The notes below the pieces were generated by a model. The model did no database searches. It worked only from the letters and a program-made list of their open reading frames with translations, and was not told the DNA's origin. 64,000 nucleotides of DNA from Vombatus ursinus. Taxonomy: Eukaryota > Chordata > Mammalia > Diprotodontia > Vombatidae. Of the stretch, positions 44,950-55,874 are shown in pieces. Both the position numbers and the translations under genes were made by a program. Each line of letters begins with the position of its first letter. The stretch's first letter is position 1. The stretch spans positions 7,622,354 to 7,686,353 of the forward strand of contig NW_020954570.1 in assembly GCF_900497805.2 (NCBI RefSeq). Direction: 5' to 3'.

Positions 44950-45365
44950 ATCAATACTTATCACATCCTTGCTATGATAACCAATTTTGGGGCTTAAATC
45001 CAATAACAAGCCTACTGATTTTTCTAATTCTTTCCCACTCAACCTCATCCCTTCTGAGGAGCACGAACTCCTAATCCCCTCCCCCTCCTTCTGAGCCAGA
45101 TGTTGGTCCCGCAGAGCCCTTATAACTTAAACTAGTAGCTATGCACAACAGATGTTCAGGTGCTGGTGAGAAAAAAACCTAGTCCTTTACTCCTCCAGAT
45201 TACCTAGTAGTTATGTCCAGTGACCGACACTTGGGAACAATAACCACTAAGTAAAAGCCCTGCCTCACTTCTCTTAATTTGAGGTGGGACGGAGTGAGTC
45301 TCACAGAACAGATACAGATGATTTGTGATATGAATGGCAGATATAATTACTTTATCTCTCCCTCT
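44950..45365. other. Unassigned GC-richer stretch
   Basis: No family recognised. Its composition would suit an LTR fragment, but no termini were found. Confidence 0.4.
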
Positions 45366-45369
45366 AAAC

Positions 45370-45685
45370 CCACAGTTGGTATCTTCCCTACTGCTGTTGA
45401 GGGCACTACCATCTTTCCAGCCACCAACATCCTCACATCTTCAGTGTCATATTGACTCTTGACATTCCCTTATCCACATATCCAAGCAACTAGCAAATTT
45501 TATTGGTTTTCCTCCACACTTCTCACATTCATCTCCTTTTCTCTAATCACACCACCACCTCTCTACTTCTGGTCTCCATTACCTCTCACTTCAACCACTG
45601 AAATACCCTCATTATTTGTTTCCCTGATTCAAGTCTCTCCCCAATCTAATCTATCCTCCACTTATCTGTTAATATGATTCTCCAG
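45370..45685 (+). mobile_element. L2 fragment, upstream of the usual 3' end
   Basis: 'cttcagtgtcatattgactc', 'attcatctccttttctctaa', 'ggtctccattacctctcact', 'tcaagtctctccccaatcta', 'atctatcctccac' are in the order of the L2 region that encodes 'lgvilds' and the following UTR. It stops where the HAL1-like element begins. Confidence 0.7.
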
Positions 45686-45689
45686 AGTC

Positions 45690-47646
45690 AAAGGCAAGAT
45701 AACGGAATAAAGTCAGGGACTCAACAGACTTCTCCCAAATTCCCCTCCAAACAATTTGAAAATAATGCCTCAACAGAATTCTGGAAAACTTTAACATAAA
45801 ATGATAAGTTAAGAAATAGGCTGGAAAAATGAGCAAACAATAAAAGAAGAACCTGATCACAGAAAGTTAGTCTGGTGACAGAGAAGATCAAGACACAAAA
45901 CTAAAAGACAATGAAGTCAAAACAGCTATATGCAAAGCTTGAAAGAAAAATCTGAATTGGTCATAGGCCAAAAAAAAAAAAAAAATCCTGGAAGCACTCA
46001 AAAAGTATTTGAAAAATCAATTAAGAGACATAGAGGAAAAATTGAGAAAAGAAATGAGAGTGATGCAAAAAAAAATTATGAAAAAAGAATCAACAGCTTA
46101 TTAAAGAAGGCACAAATAAATACCAAAGAAAATAACATCTTAAAAAACAGAACTGGCCAAATGGTAAAAGAGGCATAAAAATCCACCAAAGAGGAAAAAC
46201 TCCTTTAAAAGAACTAGCCAAATGGAAAAAGAGGTACAAAAGTTCACTGAAGAAAATAATTTCTTAAAAATTATAACTGGGCAAGTGGAAGCTGTGGAAG
46301 CCAAGGATTCCAAAAGTCATCAAGAAACAATAAAACAAAGTTAAAAGAATGAAGAAAATAAAAGAGTATGTGGAATATATCATTGGAAAAACAACTGACC
46401 TGGAAAACAGATCTAGGAGAGATATTTTAGAATTGTTGGACTCCCTAAAAACAATGATCAAAAAAAAAAGCCTAGATATCACACTTCAAGAAATTATGAA
46501 AGAAAACTGCCCTGGCATCCTAAAACCAGGAGGCTAAATAGAATTTGAAAGAATGCATTAATAACCTCCTAAAAGAGATGCCAAAATGAAAACTCCCAGG
46601 AATATTAAAGTTAAATTCCAGAGCTCCCAGGTCAAGGAGATAAGCAACCAGAAAGAAACAATTTAAATATCATGGAGCCACAATCAGGATAACACAAGAT
46701 TTAGCAGCTCCTACATTAAAGGATCAGAGGGCAAAGGAGGTAGGATTAACCAAGAATAATCTATCCAGCAAAACAGGGGGAAAATGGATATTCAATGAAA
46801 TACAGGACTGTCAATCATTCCTGATAAAAAGACCAGAACTGAATAGAAAATTTGATTTTCAAATATAAGACTCAAGAGAAGCATAAAAAGGTAAACGAAT
46901 GATAAACCATAAGATATTCAATAAGGTTAAGCTGTTCATACTCCCACTGGGGAAGATGATGTTTGTAACTCCTAAGAACTTAATCATTATTAGGGCAGTT
47001 AGAAGTATAGACGTGGGTCATGTGTATGAATTGACCATGATGGGATCACTTCAAAAAAATAAAATTAAGGGGACAGAGAAAGAGGGATACACTTGGAGAG
47101 AGGGGAAAGAGAGAGAAAAATGATGTAAATTAAAAGAGCTTTTATGGGGGAGGGGTGATGCTTGAAACTTATACTCATCAGAATTGGCTCAAAAAAAGAA
47201 TGACATACACACTCAGTTGGGTACAGAAATCTATCTTGCTTTACAGAAAAGGAGGAGGGGAGGGAGATAAGAGAAAAGGGTGGTGATAGAAGGAACTACA
47301 GACTGGGGGAGGTGGTAGTCAGAAGCAAAACAGACTTTTGAGGAGGGACAGGGCAAAAGGAGATAGAGAGAAGAAGAAACGGGAAAAATAGGATGGAGGG
47401 AAGTTAGTAATCAAAGCTGTGAATGTGAATGGGATGAACCTACTCACAAAACAGACGTGGATAACAAAGTGGATTAAAAAGTAGAACCCAAAACATGTTT
47501 ACAAGAAACACACCTGAAACAGACACACACACACACACACACATACACACACAGTAAAAATAAGGGGCTAGTGCAGAACCTGCTGGAGGGAAGGGAAGGA
47601 AGGAGAGAATTTGGAACTCAAAAAATTTAAATATGAATGTTAAAAA
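45690..47646 (+). mobile_element. Half-L1 (HAL1-like) retrotransposon lacking ORF2
   Basis: It opens with an L1 5' end ('caaggcaagataacggaata' type, 'aaattcccctccaaacaa'), then an ORF1 remnant (45829-about 46540), the spacer between ORF1 and ORF2 ('gaattggctcaaaaaaagaa', 'ggagggacagggcaaaagg') and the ORF2 start 'gctgtgaatgtgaatgggat' (T/AVNVNGM, about 47417). After about 130 bases of ORF2 and a CA tract (about 47522-47553) the sequence jumps from 'aggggctagtgcagaacc' straight to the L1 3' end 'agagaatttggaactcaaaa'. Hence the endonuclease core, reverse transcriptase and C-terminus are absent. The same join is present in the copy at 48645-49105, so it predates both insertions. A 10-N gap replaces the tail. 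Half-L1 families are known in marsupials and other mammals. The assignment to that class is inferred. Confidence 0.75.
45829..46540 (+). pseudogene. L1 ORF1 (RNA-binding protein) remnant
   Basis: It starts at 'atgagcaaacaat' after 'ggctggaaa', the same context as the ORF1 start at 58619. Lys/Glu-rich stretches such as 'EKSIKRHRGKIEKRNESDAK' (from the frame at 45930-46178) are the coiled-coil part. 'IIGKTTDLENRSRRDILELL' (frame 46349-46537) is the start of the RNA-recognition part (L1 type 'r.r.nlei.g'). It is split over at least two frames with in-frame stops, so it makes no full protein. Confidence 0.7.
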
Positions 47647-47656
47647 NNNNNNNNNN
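47647..47656. other. Assembly gap (10 N)
   Basis: Ten N directly after the L1-type end 'gaatgttaaaaa', where an A tail and the flank would follow. The true length is unknown. Confidence 0.99.
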
Positions 47657-47749
47657 ATACTTTTCCTTATCCTTTCAAACATAAGAGGAATAAAATAAGT
47701 AAAAAGCCCAAGCTGATTGCAGCCAGTGTTGTATAGTAAGGAAAAGTAT
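47657..47749. repeat. 13-bp inverted repeat next to the gap
   Basis: 'atacttttcctta' (47657-47669) is the exact reverse complement of 'taaggaaaagtat' (47737-47749), with a loop of 67 bases. Confidence 0.75.
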
Positions 47750-47937
47750 TAGATTTGGAATTGGAAAACCTGGGACACATGCATGAACAGGACAGTTTCA
47801 ACTTGTCGAAAGTACTTCACTGTACATCACTGTAAGAACTTCAGTATTTCAAAAAATCATCTGTGGCTTCCTTAATGTGTCTCCTTTCCTCCAATGGCAT
47901 GTAATGCAGCCAATCTTACACGATTGTTGTCCATGAC

Positions 47938-47948
47938 CATCTTGTCTA

Positions 47949-47984
<36 letters not shown>

Positions 47985-48138
47985 TTGGCTAGGCAATGGG
48001 GTTAAGTGACTTGCCCAGGGTCACACAGCTAGTGAGTGTTATGTGTCTGAGGCTGGATTTGAACTCAGGTCCTCCAGAATGCAGGGCTGGTGCTCTATCT
48101 ACTGCACCACCTAACTGCCCCCCCAATCTTGTCTATGA
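47938..48138 (-). mobile_element. WSINE1-like SINE with (GT)n tail and target-site duplication
   Basis: The body is about 47982-48122: 'ggggttaagtgacttgccca', 'gggtcacacagctagtgagt', 'gaactcaggtcctcc', 'tctactgcaccacctaactg'. A (GT)14 tract at about 47953-47981 stands in place of the A tail. 'atcttgtcta' flanks both sides (47939 and 48126). Confidence 0.88.
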
Positions 48139-48335
48139 GAAGTAAAGTGGTGCAGTGGAAAGGGCAAGAGATTGGTCATCAAAAGACCTGGATTTGAATA
48201 CCAGCTCCATTGTTTATAATGTATATGGCTTTGCGCAAGACATTTTGCCTCTCAAGGTCTGATTTTACTATAAAATGAGGAAAGTGAAATAAGTGATCTC
48301 TAAGGCCTAATCTAATAGATGATCCTATTGCAAAA
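48139..48335 (+). mobile_element. MIR, near full length
   Basis: 'aaagtggtgcagtggaaagg', 'gacctggatttgaataccag', 'tttgcgcaagacattttgcc', 'gtgatctctaaggcctaatc' in MIR order. Confidence 0.8.
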
Positions 48336-48339
48336 TGTC

Positions 48340-48495
48340 TACAATTAACTGCCTTTTCATTATTGCCATTCGTTAACTCCTATTCTCTAACCAGGATATT
48401 ACCAGATTACCTTCTAAATGAAGATACTATCATATTACTTAAAAAACAAACAAGCAAAAAACACGCTTAAACCACATATCCTACTAATGAGTTCA
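48340..48495. other. Short unassigned stretch
   Basis: Nothing recognised. Confidence 0.4.
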
Positions 48496-48496
48496 G

Positions 48497-48592
48497 ATGT
48501 CTCTGACATGGCATCAGACACATAACACTCACAAGCTGTGTGACTCTGGGTAAGTCACTTAACTCCAATTGCCTCACCGAAAAAAAGAGTAG
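48497..48592 (+). repeat. SINE 3' part
   Basis: 'agacacataacactcacaag', 'ctgtgtgactctgggtaagt', 'cacttaactccaattgcctc' and an A-rich tail. 5'-truncated WSINE1-like copy. Confidence 0.82.
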
Positions 48593-48640
48593 AGGAATGA
48601 CATGATCAGAACTGTGCTTTTGGACAATCACTTTGGATTT
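48593..48640 (-). repeat. L2 scrap, antisense
   Basis: 'gaatgacatgatcagaactg' and 'ggacaatcactttgga' are a known antisense L2 stretch. It is cut by the HAL1-like copy that follows. Confidence 0.55.
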
Positions 48641-48804
48641 TTTTTTCTTCAGTTTTTAGTTTTAAATTTTTATATATTTTATTTCTTTCCAATTATATAC
48701 AAAAACAATTTTTTAACATTCATATTTAAATTTTTTGAGTTCCAAATTCTCTCCTTCCTTCCCTGCCCTCCAGCAGATTTTGCTCCAGCCCCTTAGTTTT
48801 ACTC

Positions 48805-48838
<34 letters not shown>

Positions 48839-49105
48839 TGTTTGAAACTTATACTCATCAGAATTGGCTCAAAAAAAGAATGACATACATATTCAGTTGG
48901 GAACAGAAATCTATCCTGCTTTACAGAAAAGGAGGGGGGTGGGGGATAAGAGAAGAGGGTGGTGATAGAAGGAACGAAAGACTGGGGGAGTTGGTAGTCA
49001 GAAGCAAAACAGACTTATGAGGAGGGACAGGGCAAAAGGAGAGAGATAAGAAGAAACGGGGAAAAATAGGATGGAGGGAAGTTAGTAATCAAAGCTAATA
49101 GTAAA
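48641..49105 (-). mobile_element. Second HAL1-like copy with inverted 5' part
   Basis: 48645-48806, read on the minus strand, gives the deletion junction and L1 3' end of the element at 45690-47646 ('aaggggctggagcaaaatct', 'gagaatttggaactcaaaaa'). Next comes a (GT)15 tract at about 48808-48837. From 48838 the plus strand matches 47161-47415 ('cttatactcatcagaattgg' to 'ttagtaatcaaagct') at high identity. The two parts therefore point in opposite directions and meet at 'gtctgtttgaaac', as expected of twin priming. Confidence 0.8.
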
Positions 49106-49397
49106 AAGTAAATCAAAGCTATATATAAAAGAGTACCACATTATTGTTATTAGGAGCTATTCACAAAATGGCAAAATATGCTTGCTTATCAATTAATCTG
49201 CAACTATTTGTATGAAGACAAAGTTAAAAACCTATGGCATTTCAAAAAATGGAAAGTATAAAAATAAGTTTGGGTCAGTTATTGTCAGTTTCTTGGGGAG
49301 AATGTTAAAATTATTTACTTGTTATTAGCTAAGAAGGAATGTTTGATACTGGATCTGCATTTTTACTTTTTTACAATCAGTTTTACCAAATTTATTT

Positions 49398-49583
49398 AAG
49401 AAAGCCTCAGGTGTTGGGGCAGCTAGGTGGTGCAGTGGATTGAGCACTGGCCCTGGATTCAGGAGGACCTGAGTTCAAATCCATTCCCAGACATGTAATA
49501 CTTACTAGCTGTGTGACTCTGGGCAGGTCACTTAACCCCAATTGCCTCGCCAAAAAAAAGAAAGAAAGAAAGCCTCAAGTGTT
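49398..49583 (+). mobile_element. WSINE1-like SINE, full length, with target-site duplication
   Basis: The SINE is 49416-49565. The head 'ggggcagctaggtggtgcag' contains the A box and 'gagttcaaatcc' is the B box of the tRNA-derived RNA polymerase III promoter. Then come 'ctagctgtgtgactctgggc', 'cacttaaccccaattgcctc' and an AAAGAAAG tail. The 18-bp duplication 'aagaaagcctca(g/a)gtgtt' is at 49398-49415 and 49566-49583. This is the best-preserved SINE here and probably young. Confidence 0.95.
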
Positions 49584-49589
49584 AAATGT

Positions 49590-50515
49590 CACATGCTAAA
49601 TGAACCTGAGATGTTTCTAAAAACAAAAAAGGTTTTTACATTTTCTCAAATTAAAGAATATTAGCATAGCTTCTCCCAAGTACACTGGATTTGGTTTTTA
49701 AATAACAAAATAATAACAATCATCATCACTATGTAAGCAATAGGGTGAGTAAATGTAGTCCTACACAGCAGAAATATTAGAAACCTTTTGCTTTGTCCTT
49801 GATTGTTATTCTACTTTAATAGGAGGGTTACCCAACAAGTAAGGAAATACCTATACATTGAAAATATTTTTGTAGCTAGCATAAACAGTTTGACAGTAAT
49901 CTGGTTCATTCTCATGGGGAAAAAAAAAAAAACTTCCTCAATCTCATCTTTCTAATCTATGTAATAGTATCGATTTATAGACTTATAAAATTCTAAATCT
50001 CTTCTCCACATCAATTATAACTCATACAGTTCCCTGAGCAACATTTAAAAAGCAAAGAAGTGCAAACAATATTCTGCTTGCTGACACTGGAAAAAATTTA
50101 GCTAGCATTGCTGTAGAACTTCACAATTTTAAAACTGCAAATACCCTCCCTTTTCTAATAGGAAAAAGCTACTGCTATAACATGCCAATTTCAAAACCCC
50201 ACATCCTCTTGAAACTGCTTTTAATCCATCACTGCTAATATAATATCTGTCTACTCACCCAGCAAAAAGGAGTTTGGGGAACAGGATGGCAACAAATTTG
50301 ATTAGTGATCATTTTTTTTCTGTACTTGTTAGCAAGGCTATATCATGTACTCCCCTTTGTCCCACACTTGTCTAAAATCTTTGCCATTTAAATAACAGAA
50401 GACCATATCTAAGAAATATACAGGAAATTCAAAATAAAAACAAAAAAATTGTGACTACAATAAACTAAACACGTCCACCTCACCTTTCAGGGAAAAACAA
50501 AAAGGGCCCTGGTTA
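49590..50515. other. Unassigned, repeat-poor stretch
   Basis: Nothing recognised in 0.9 kb of AT-rich sequence. Confidence 0.5.
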
Positions 50516-50519
50516 ATCT

Positions 50520-50698
50520 TAGAATCAAAGCTCCAGAGCTCTAATCCAACCCCATCCTTTTACATGTGAGGAAACTGAAGGTGGGGGGGTGGGAAGGGAA
50601 TGGGTGTAAATAATTAACCCAAGATCACACAGGGAGGTAGTAAGCATCAGAGCTGCAATCTAACCCATTAGCGCTCTTTCCACTAAACCTGCTGCACC
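50520..50698 (-). repeat. MIR-type repeat
   Basis: 'agaatcaaagctccagagct', 'catgtgaggaaactgaaggt', 'acccaagatcacacagggag' and 'gctctttccactaaacctgc' in reverse MIR order. A G-rich piece interrupts the middle. Confidence 0.78.
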
Positions 50699-50699
50699 C

Positions 50700-51770
50700 T
50701 GTCTTTACAAAATGAAATTTGAGGAGTATAAAGAAGGGGGCTTATGCAGCAATTATTAATATGCAAATTAGCTGTAAGGAAGAAATCCCCAACATATGTC
50801 TGCCAAATGCTCTAAGTAGGGTTGCTGGAGGCAGTGAGAGGAAACCTTCTAACACTTTCTTTTCTTTGGGTCTGGGGTTTCACTGGGGCAAGGCAGGGAC
50901 TCCCAATGAAGTAACCAGTGTGGCCAGAGAAGATCAGCAGCTACCTTATACCTGGTAATTTTATAGAAACCTCAGAAATACTAAGAGAAGTGACCAAACA
51001 GAAAATAACTCTTTGGGTAGGGCTGGAGGACCCTCAGTGGGCAGTACCAGAAGTCCCTCAATGAGTAACAGGCAGGATTTGTGGCTGGGGTAGTAAAGCA
51101 CAGAAAGGATACAGTCAAGCCTTCCATCTGTTATCTCTCTTATATACTCAATAATCATACCAATCTTAAAACTTAGGCCCAGAAAGTCTTTTTTTTTTAA
51201 TGGACAGAAGCAGAAGAAATAGGCCATTTCATCCAAATTAGCAAACAAAAGTCCTAAAAACCCACAACTGTACTAACCCCATTTCTAAATCCCTCACTGA
51301 GCTTTAAGGATTTTCTCCAGCAATCAAGTGCTACTCTGAGAGGTGCATAAGCAAGTAGTTTCTGGTTGGCTGTCTACCAGAGATAGTCCTAAAGTGGACT
51401 GCTTGTGGGATAAGACTTACATAAATATAAACTATACTTCCGTCTCTAATTTGATCAATTTATAAACCAGATGACAGTTAAAGAAAATAGGCTCCAGGCT
51501 TGAATCTGGAGTGTGAGATGTAAGTCCAAGGACAGGTGAAACTAGAAAATGCTCATTCTATCTTTTTTTTGTTGTTGTTGTTCAGTCAGTTTCTTTTTAA
51601 AGACCCATACATATTTTTTAATAGCAGTTAAGGTAATGAACTTTAAAAACCATTCAATAAAATATTATTGTTCTTCAAATTAAAGTTATTTATTTCGCCA
51701 CATGTCAAATTGCCTACACCAAGCACTAACAACATGAGAGGTTTCTGCTTTACATTTGTATTGCTAGGCA
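50700..51770. other. Unassigned stretch
   Basis: Nothing recognised. 'ttgttgttgttcagtcagtt' near 51570 is a SINE-tail scrap. The frames at 50719-50958 (plus) and 50961-51248 (minus) have no motif. Confidence 0.45.
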
Positions 51771-51774
51771 CACT

Positions 51775-51955
51775 GGATTTTGGTTTTGCAATCACTATTT
51801 GTTATTCTTAGAACAACCCTGGGACATGGTTTATTAGTAGTCCTATTTTCCAAATGAGGAGTTACATGGAAAAAGGTTAATTGACTTTGAGGGATAGCAG
51901 AACATCTAACTCTGAGATTCTCTGATTCACTGAACATTTTACCTAATCCAGTCCT
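51775..51955 (-). repeat. MIR fragment
   Basis: 'tattcttagaacaaccctgg', 'cctattttccaaatgaggag', 'aggttaattgactttgaggg' in reverse MIR order. Confidence 0.6.
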
Positions 51956-51984
51956 CATCTATTCTTTAGTTCATTAAGTGATTC

Positions 51985-52138
51985 AATTGATAGACAGCAT
52001 GGGTACAGTGGAAACAGTACTGGGATTTTAAGGTAGAACACTTGGATTCAAATCCTGACTCTCCTAGTCACTATCTATGTAACCTTGAGTAAAGTCTTAA
52101 AACTTCCCTGGGTCTGCTTCCTCATTTGTAAAAGGAGA
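51985..52138 (+). repeat. MIR
   Basis: 'gcatgggtacagtggaaaca', 'cttggattcaaatcctgact', 'tatgtaaccttgagtaaagt', 'tgcttcctcatttgtaaaag'. Confidence 0.78.
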
Positions 52139-52157
52139 GGAAGGAGAAAGGGGGAAA

Positions 52158-52158
<1 letters not shown>

Positions 52159-52196
<38 letters not shown>
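52159..52196. repeat. (GA)n microsatellite
   Basis: 'gagaga' runs, interrupted once by 'aaa'. Followed by a second MIR in opposite orientation. Confidence 0.95.
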
Positions 52197-52199
<3 letters not shown>

Positions 52200-52224
52200 G
52201 TTGAACTCAATGAATTCTAAGTTC

Positions 52225-52365
52225 AATGGCACATTTATATGGTCATAGAGCTTGCACTCGAAGGTACTTGTGTCCATCCAATCAAACTCTCTCATTTTAT
52301 AGATAAGGAAACTGAGTACCAGGGACATTGAGTGACTTGTCCAAGATCATATTGCTATAAAAACA
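52225..52365 (-). repeat. MIR
   Basis: 'tcatagagcttgcactcgaa', 'ctctctcattttatagataa', 'ggaaactgagtaccagggac', 'gagtgacttgtccaagatca' in reverse MIR order. Confidence 0.78.
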
Positions 52366-52671
52366 TGAAGTTATAGAGGTAAAAGTAAGCAGATTAAAGG
52401 TCTCTGAGACTAAAGCAAAAGTGCTCTCCTTCACACCTTGAGGATTTCAGCCCATACTGGTTTCCTCTCAGGCCATCAAATGCCTGACACAAGTCCTCAA
52501 AAAAGTGAATTCATAGTCTTCATTGTGCTCCTCTGTTTGACCTCTTTGGTTGTTTAACAATCATGAAAATAAGAATGATCACAAAGAGTGATACAATAAA
52601 ACATCTTCAGTGTGATCTTAGGAAATAACTAAATTTGGAGACTCCATCAAGTTATATGCTTTAGATAAATG

Positions 52672-52930
52672 CTAGTGTAGTAGAAAGAACTATGGCTTTT
52701 GAATTAGAAGAATCATATTTGAATCTCATCTTTACTATATATTTGTTGTATGACTTTGGACAAGTCATTTTAACCTTTCTGAGCCTGTTTCATCATCTGT
52801 AAAGTGCAAATAATAATAACTGATATAATACATATTTAGGACTGCTAAAACGACAGAATAAGATAATGTATATAACAAGCCTTATAAACTATAAAGAACT
52901 AAACAAATGTCAGCTTTTAAAATTATTATT
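52672..52930 (+). mobile_element. MIR, near full length
   Basis: 'gctagtgtagtagaaagaac', 'gaatcatatttgaatctcat', 'gactttggacaagtcatttt', 'ttcatcatctgtaaagtgca', 'aagaactaaacaaatgtcag'. Head to tail present. Confidence 0.82.
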
Positions 52931-52934
52931 ATTT

Positions 52935-55430
52935 GTGCTAACGGAAAAAATACAACCCATACATCTGAATACAGTTTAAGGTGATAATGAAATCGTAGGA
53001 AAATCTCTGGACAACACTTTTCAGTTACAACACAAGCTAATCTACCATCACTGTTCTCTATATGAGAGGAGAAAATATAGAGCAGAGTTGAATGGGAAAG
53101 AAAGGTACTATATTTTAGCCCTCAATAAAATTACATTTTTCCCTCTTTCACAGCTGCCAACAATCCCTTACTTTTATTGGAATGTGCATGACAGTGACAT
53201 GAAAAAGGATAAGGTTGAGATTGTTGGTTTTCAGAGCTATCAATACAGAATCCTTATTTCCTGATTGACAGAGATACAAAGGAATGATGTGAGATACAAG
53301 GGAAGAATGAATGGCCTGAGGGTAGGCATAGTTAAGTATGGCATTATTACTGAGAGAATGACATCTAACTTATGAATAAGTCTATTTATATTTTGCCACT
53401 ATTGATGATGAATATTAAAGACAGAAAATAACTTTGAAAAGTATACCAGAATAATAAGAACATTTTCAGATCAAAGTTGGGAATTTCTAAAACTTTCTGT
53501 AAATCTAATGGCCCACTCTCCCCACGTGCAACCCAAAGCTCTGGCCTCACATGGACAAGTTCAACCCTTTTCAACCCTTCTGGCTCACTGCCTCCACCTG
53601 GAGTTTCTCCAGGAAAATTTCTTAATACACTTGGGTATAGCTTACACAATCAGTATTATAAAATGGACCAAAATTTTATCATTATGATGATTACTCTAAG
53701 ATTTGGAAAATACAGTGTCTCAAAAGTCTTAGTGCAGTTCCAAGCCACTATAGCATGAGGAATTTATTTAAAAGAGTAATTTCCAGTACCAGTCCTAGAC
53801 TCAGTACATATTCAGGAAAATTTCTTACACCTTTATCTCTAGAACTGCAAATAAGAAAAGCAGCAATGTGTTTTGGAAAGATTTTTCAACAACAAATGGC
53901 TGAAACAAACAAAAATAAGTTTTTCCGCTTACTCCTTTATTAATTAGAAATTTTACTTAATAATTCTACTTCCAACCACCACTCACTCTATATTCCTATT
54001 TAATGAATTTTCACTACACTTTTGTATTTATTTAACCACCCTAAATACAAGATTCAAATTTTATCTTTCATTTTCCATGTCACAGAGCCTATGAATTTCC
54101 CCATTTTTCATTTGTTTTCACTAACAACAAACTAACTTGGCCCAATTTCACTGGTAAAAGACTAATAAAATAATGGCAACTAGAGAATGAAATGGATGAA
54201 ACATGAATGGGTTAATTGACCGGCTTTATTTTGTCACTTTGTATAACTTGCCCTAGAGCAAAAAGAAGCTCCATGATAAAAAAATTTAAAAAACCACAAG
54301 CATGGGCTCCCTCCTATCATAAACCTTCTGACTGCTGTCACTTTAAGCTGGTAAAAATTTCAAATACAAGAAAAAGGCCACAAAGCACAGCTAGAAGTTA
54401 TGTGAGATCCTTAGAACAATTTAGTTTCTGGGCATTTAAAAATTTTAATGAGATGTTGCTATGTCTTATCACTAGCTTAAAAAAAAGCAACAGGGAAACA
54501 CTGTGGTGTGCAGCTGCTACAAGATGCTTCTGTAGATAATGCCTAAGAAAATTATTCATAATTTCTCTGGAAACATCTGGATATATTTAACATTTGCAAA
54601 ATAAAAACCTCACACACACAAAACTGGCCCAGAAAAATTCAATTATTGCATTTATATTCAGAATATAAAAGAATTAAATTCTCAAACTAACCCCATTTCA
54701 ATGGGACAATGGAACATTTTCAAGATGATGGCAATACCTGTAGCTGCAAAAGACCTACTCTAAAAGAAGACCATTTGATAAATTTATTCAAAAAACTCAT
54801 TAAGCACATTTGATAATTGTTGGAGAAAAATTTAAGTATTTCTTTTAAACTGCAAGCTAGCTGTCTACTTACATCAGACTCCTATTGTAACATATAGCAA
54901 AAAAAGAAAAACCAAAAAAAGTCTTTATACACATCACCTTTACATGATGTGTTTTACCCATTTGTACTCCCAAATATAAACTGTCAAATACTATTATGAA
55001 AGCAATGAAAAAGTTGCAACAGGGGGTGCAGGATGTTGCATATACTGTCAGAGGCAGTAGCCACGGCAATTTTACTCAATTGTTTTTCTTTATCATACGG
55101 CAGAGTTGGAGAGAAGTTACTGGGACATCATTATTTTATGAAAAGCAAGAGAAATCAATTATTTCTAAAACAAAACAAATAAAATAAAGTAAAATAGAGG
55201 ATGGAAAATAATTTCATATTTTTATCCCTGGTCTTCACAGGCAAGTGCCACTTAAGACTGATTCACTGAAAGTTTTCATCTTCTTTCACATGATATTACC
55301 AATAAAAATCAATAAAGGATTAGGCACCGAGTAGGGGATGAGAATTTTGCTCACTCAATACTAACAGGAGCAACATGTAAAATATTCCATGATATGCCTC
55401 AAAAATATTACATAATCAAAGTTCACTTTA
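52935..55430. other. Unassigned, repeat-poor stretch
   Basis: 2.5 kb with no repeat family securely recognised. Open frames of 62-107 codons (53386-53649 minus, 53477-53758 plus, 54216-54539 plus, and others) overlap in both directions and carry no motif. Confidence 0.5.
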
Positions 55431-55434
55431 TACA

Positions 55435-55570
55435 GCAGCTTATAAAGCACTTTACTCATACTACCTTTTGTTTTAGTTAGTGCTGATATTATCATTTCCT
55501 TTACATAGATACAGAAACCACAACTCAGAGACTTGCCTAAGAACAAACAGTTTTTACATTTAAGTCATTA
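55435..55570 (-). repeat. MIR fragment
   Basis: 'cttataaagcactttactca', 'ttatcatttcctttacatag', 'acttgcctaagaacaaacag' in reverse MIR order. Confidence 0.6.
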
Positions 55571-55874
55571 GTTGCTTGACTCCAAATTTTCAAATAGTGT
55601 TTGATGTGTGTATCATATTATCTTTGTTTTCTAGAACCTTGATCCTGCCATACAGGTCACTGAATTGTTCAGACACATAGCACCTAAATGTAATTATTGA
55701 AGGAACAGTTAGCTTATGTGATTCCTTTGGCTAAGAATGGCTGCTCAGGCCAATAGCTGTTTAGAGCAAAGTACAAATGTTTAATCCTAAATTCTGTGAA
55801 AATGTGAACCCTTGAAAAAAGGGCTAGCTGCCAAAATGGGTTTTCTTCCTCTCTTTTACTTTATCTCAATGATT

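Noticed and set aside
45459-45677. 72-codon frame
   Set aside because: Lies within L2 LINE sequence.
49416-49565. tRNA gene at the SINE head
   Set aside because: A and B boxes belong to a tRNA-derived SINE with tail and target duplication. No cloverleaf is maintained.
53700-53760. Mariner terminal repeat ('tctcaaaagtcttagtgcag')
   Set aside because: Reminiscent of a Tc1/mariner end, but no matching inverted end or TA duplication was found nearby.
54216-54539. 107-codon frame as a gene
   Set aside because: Composition follows the surrounding DNA and no domain is visible.
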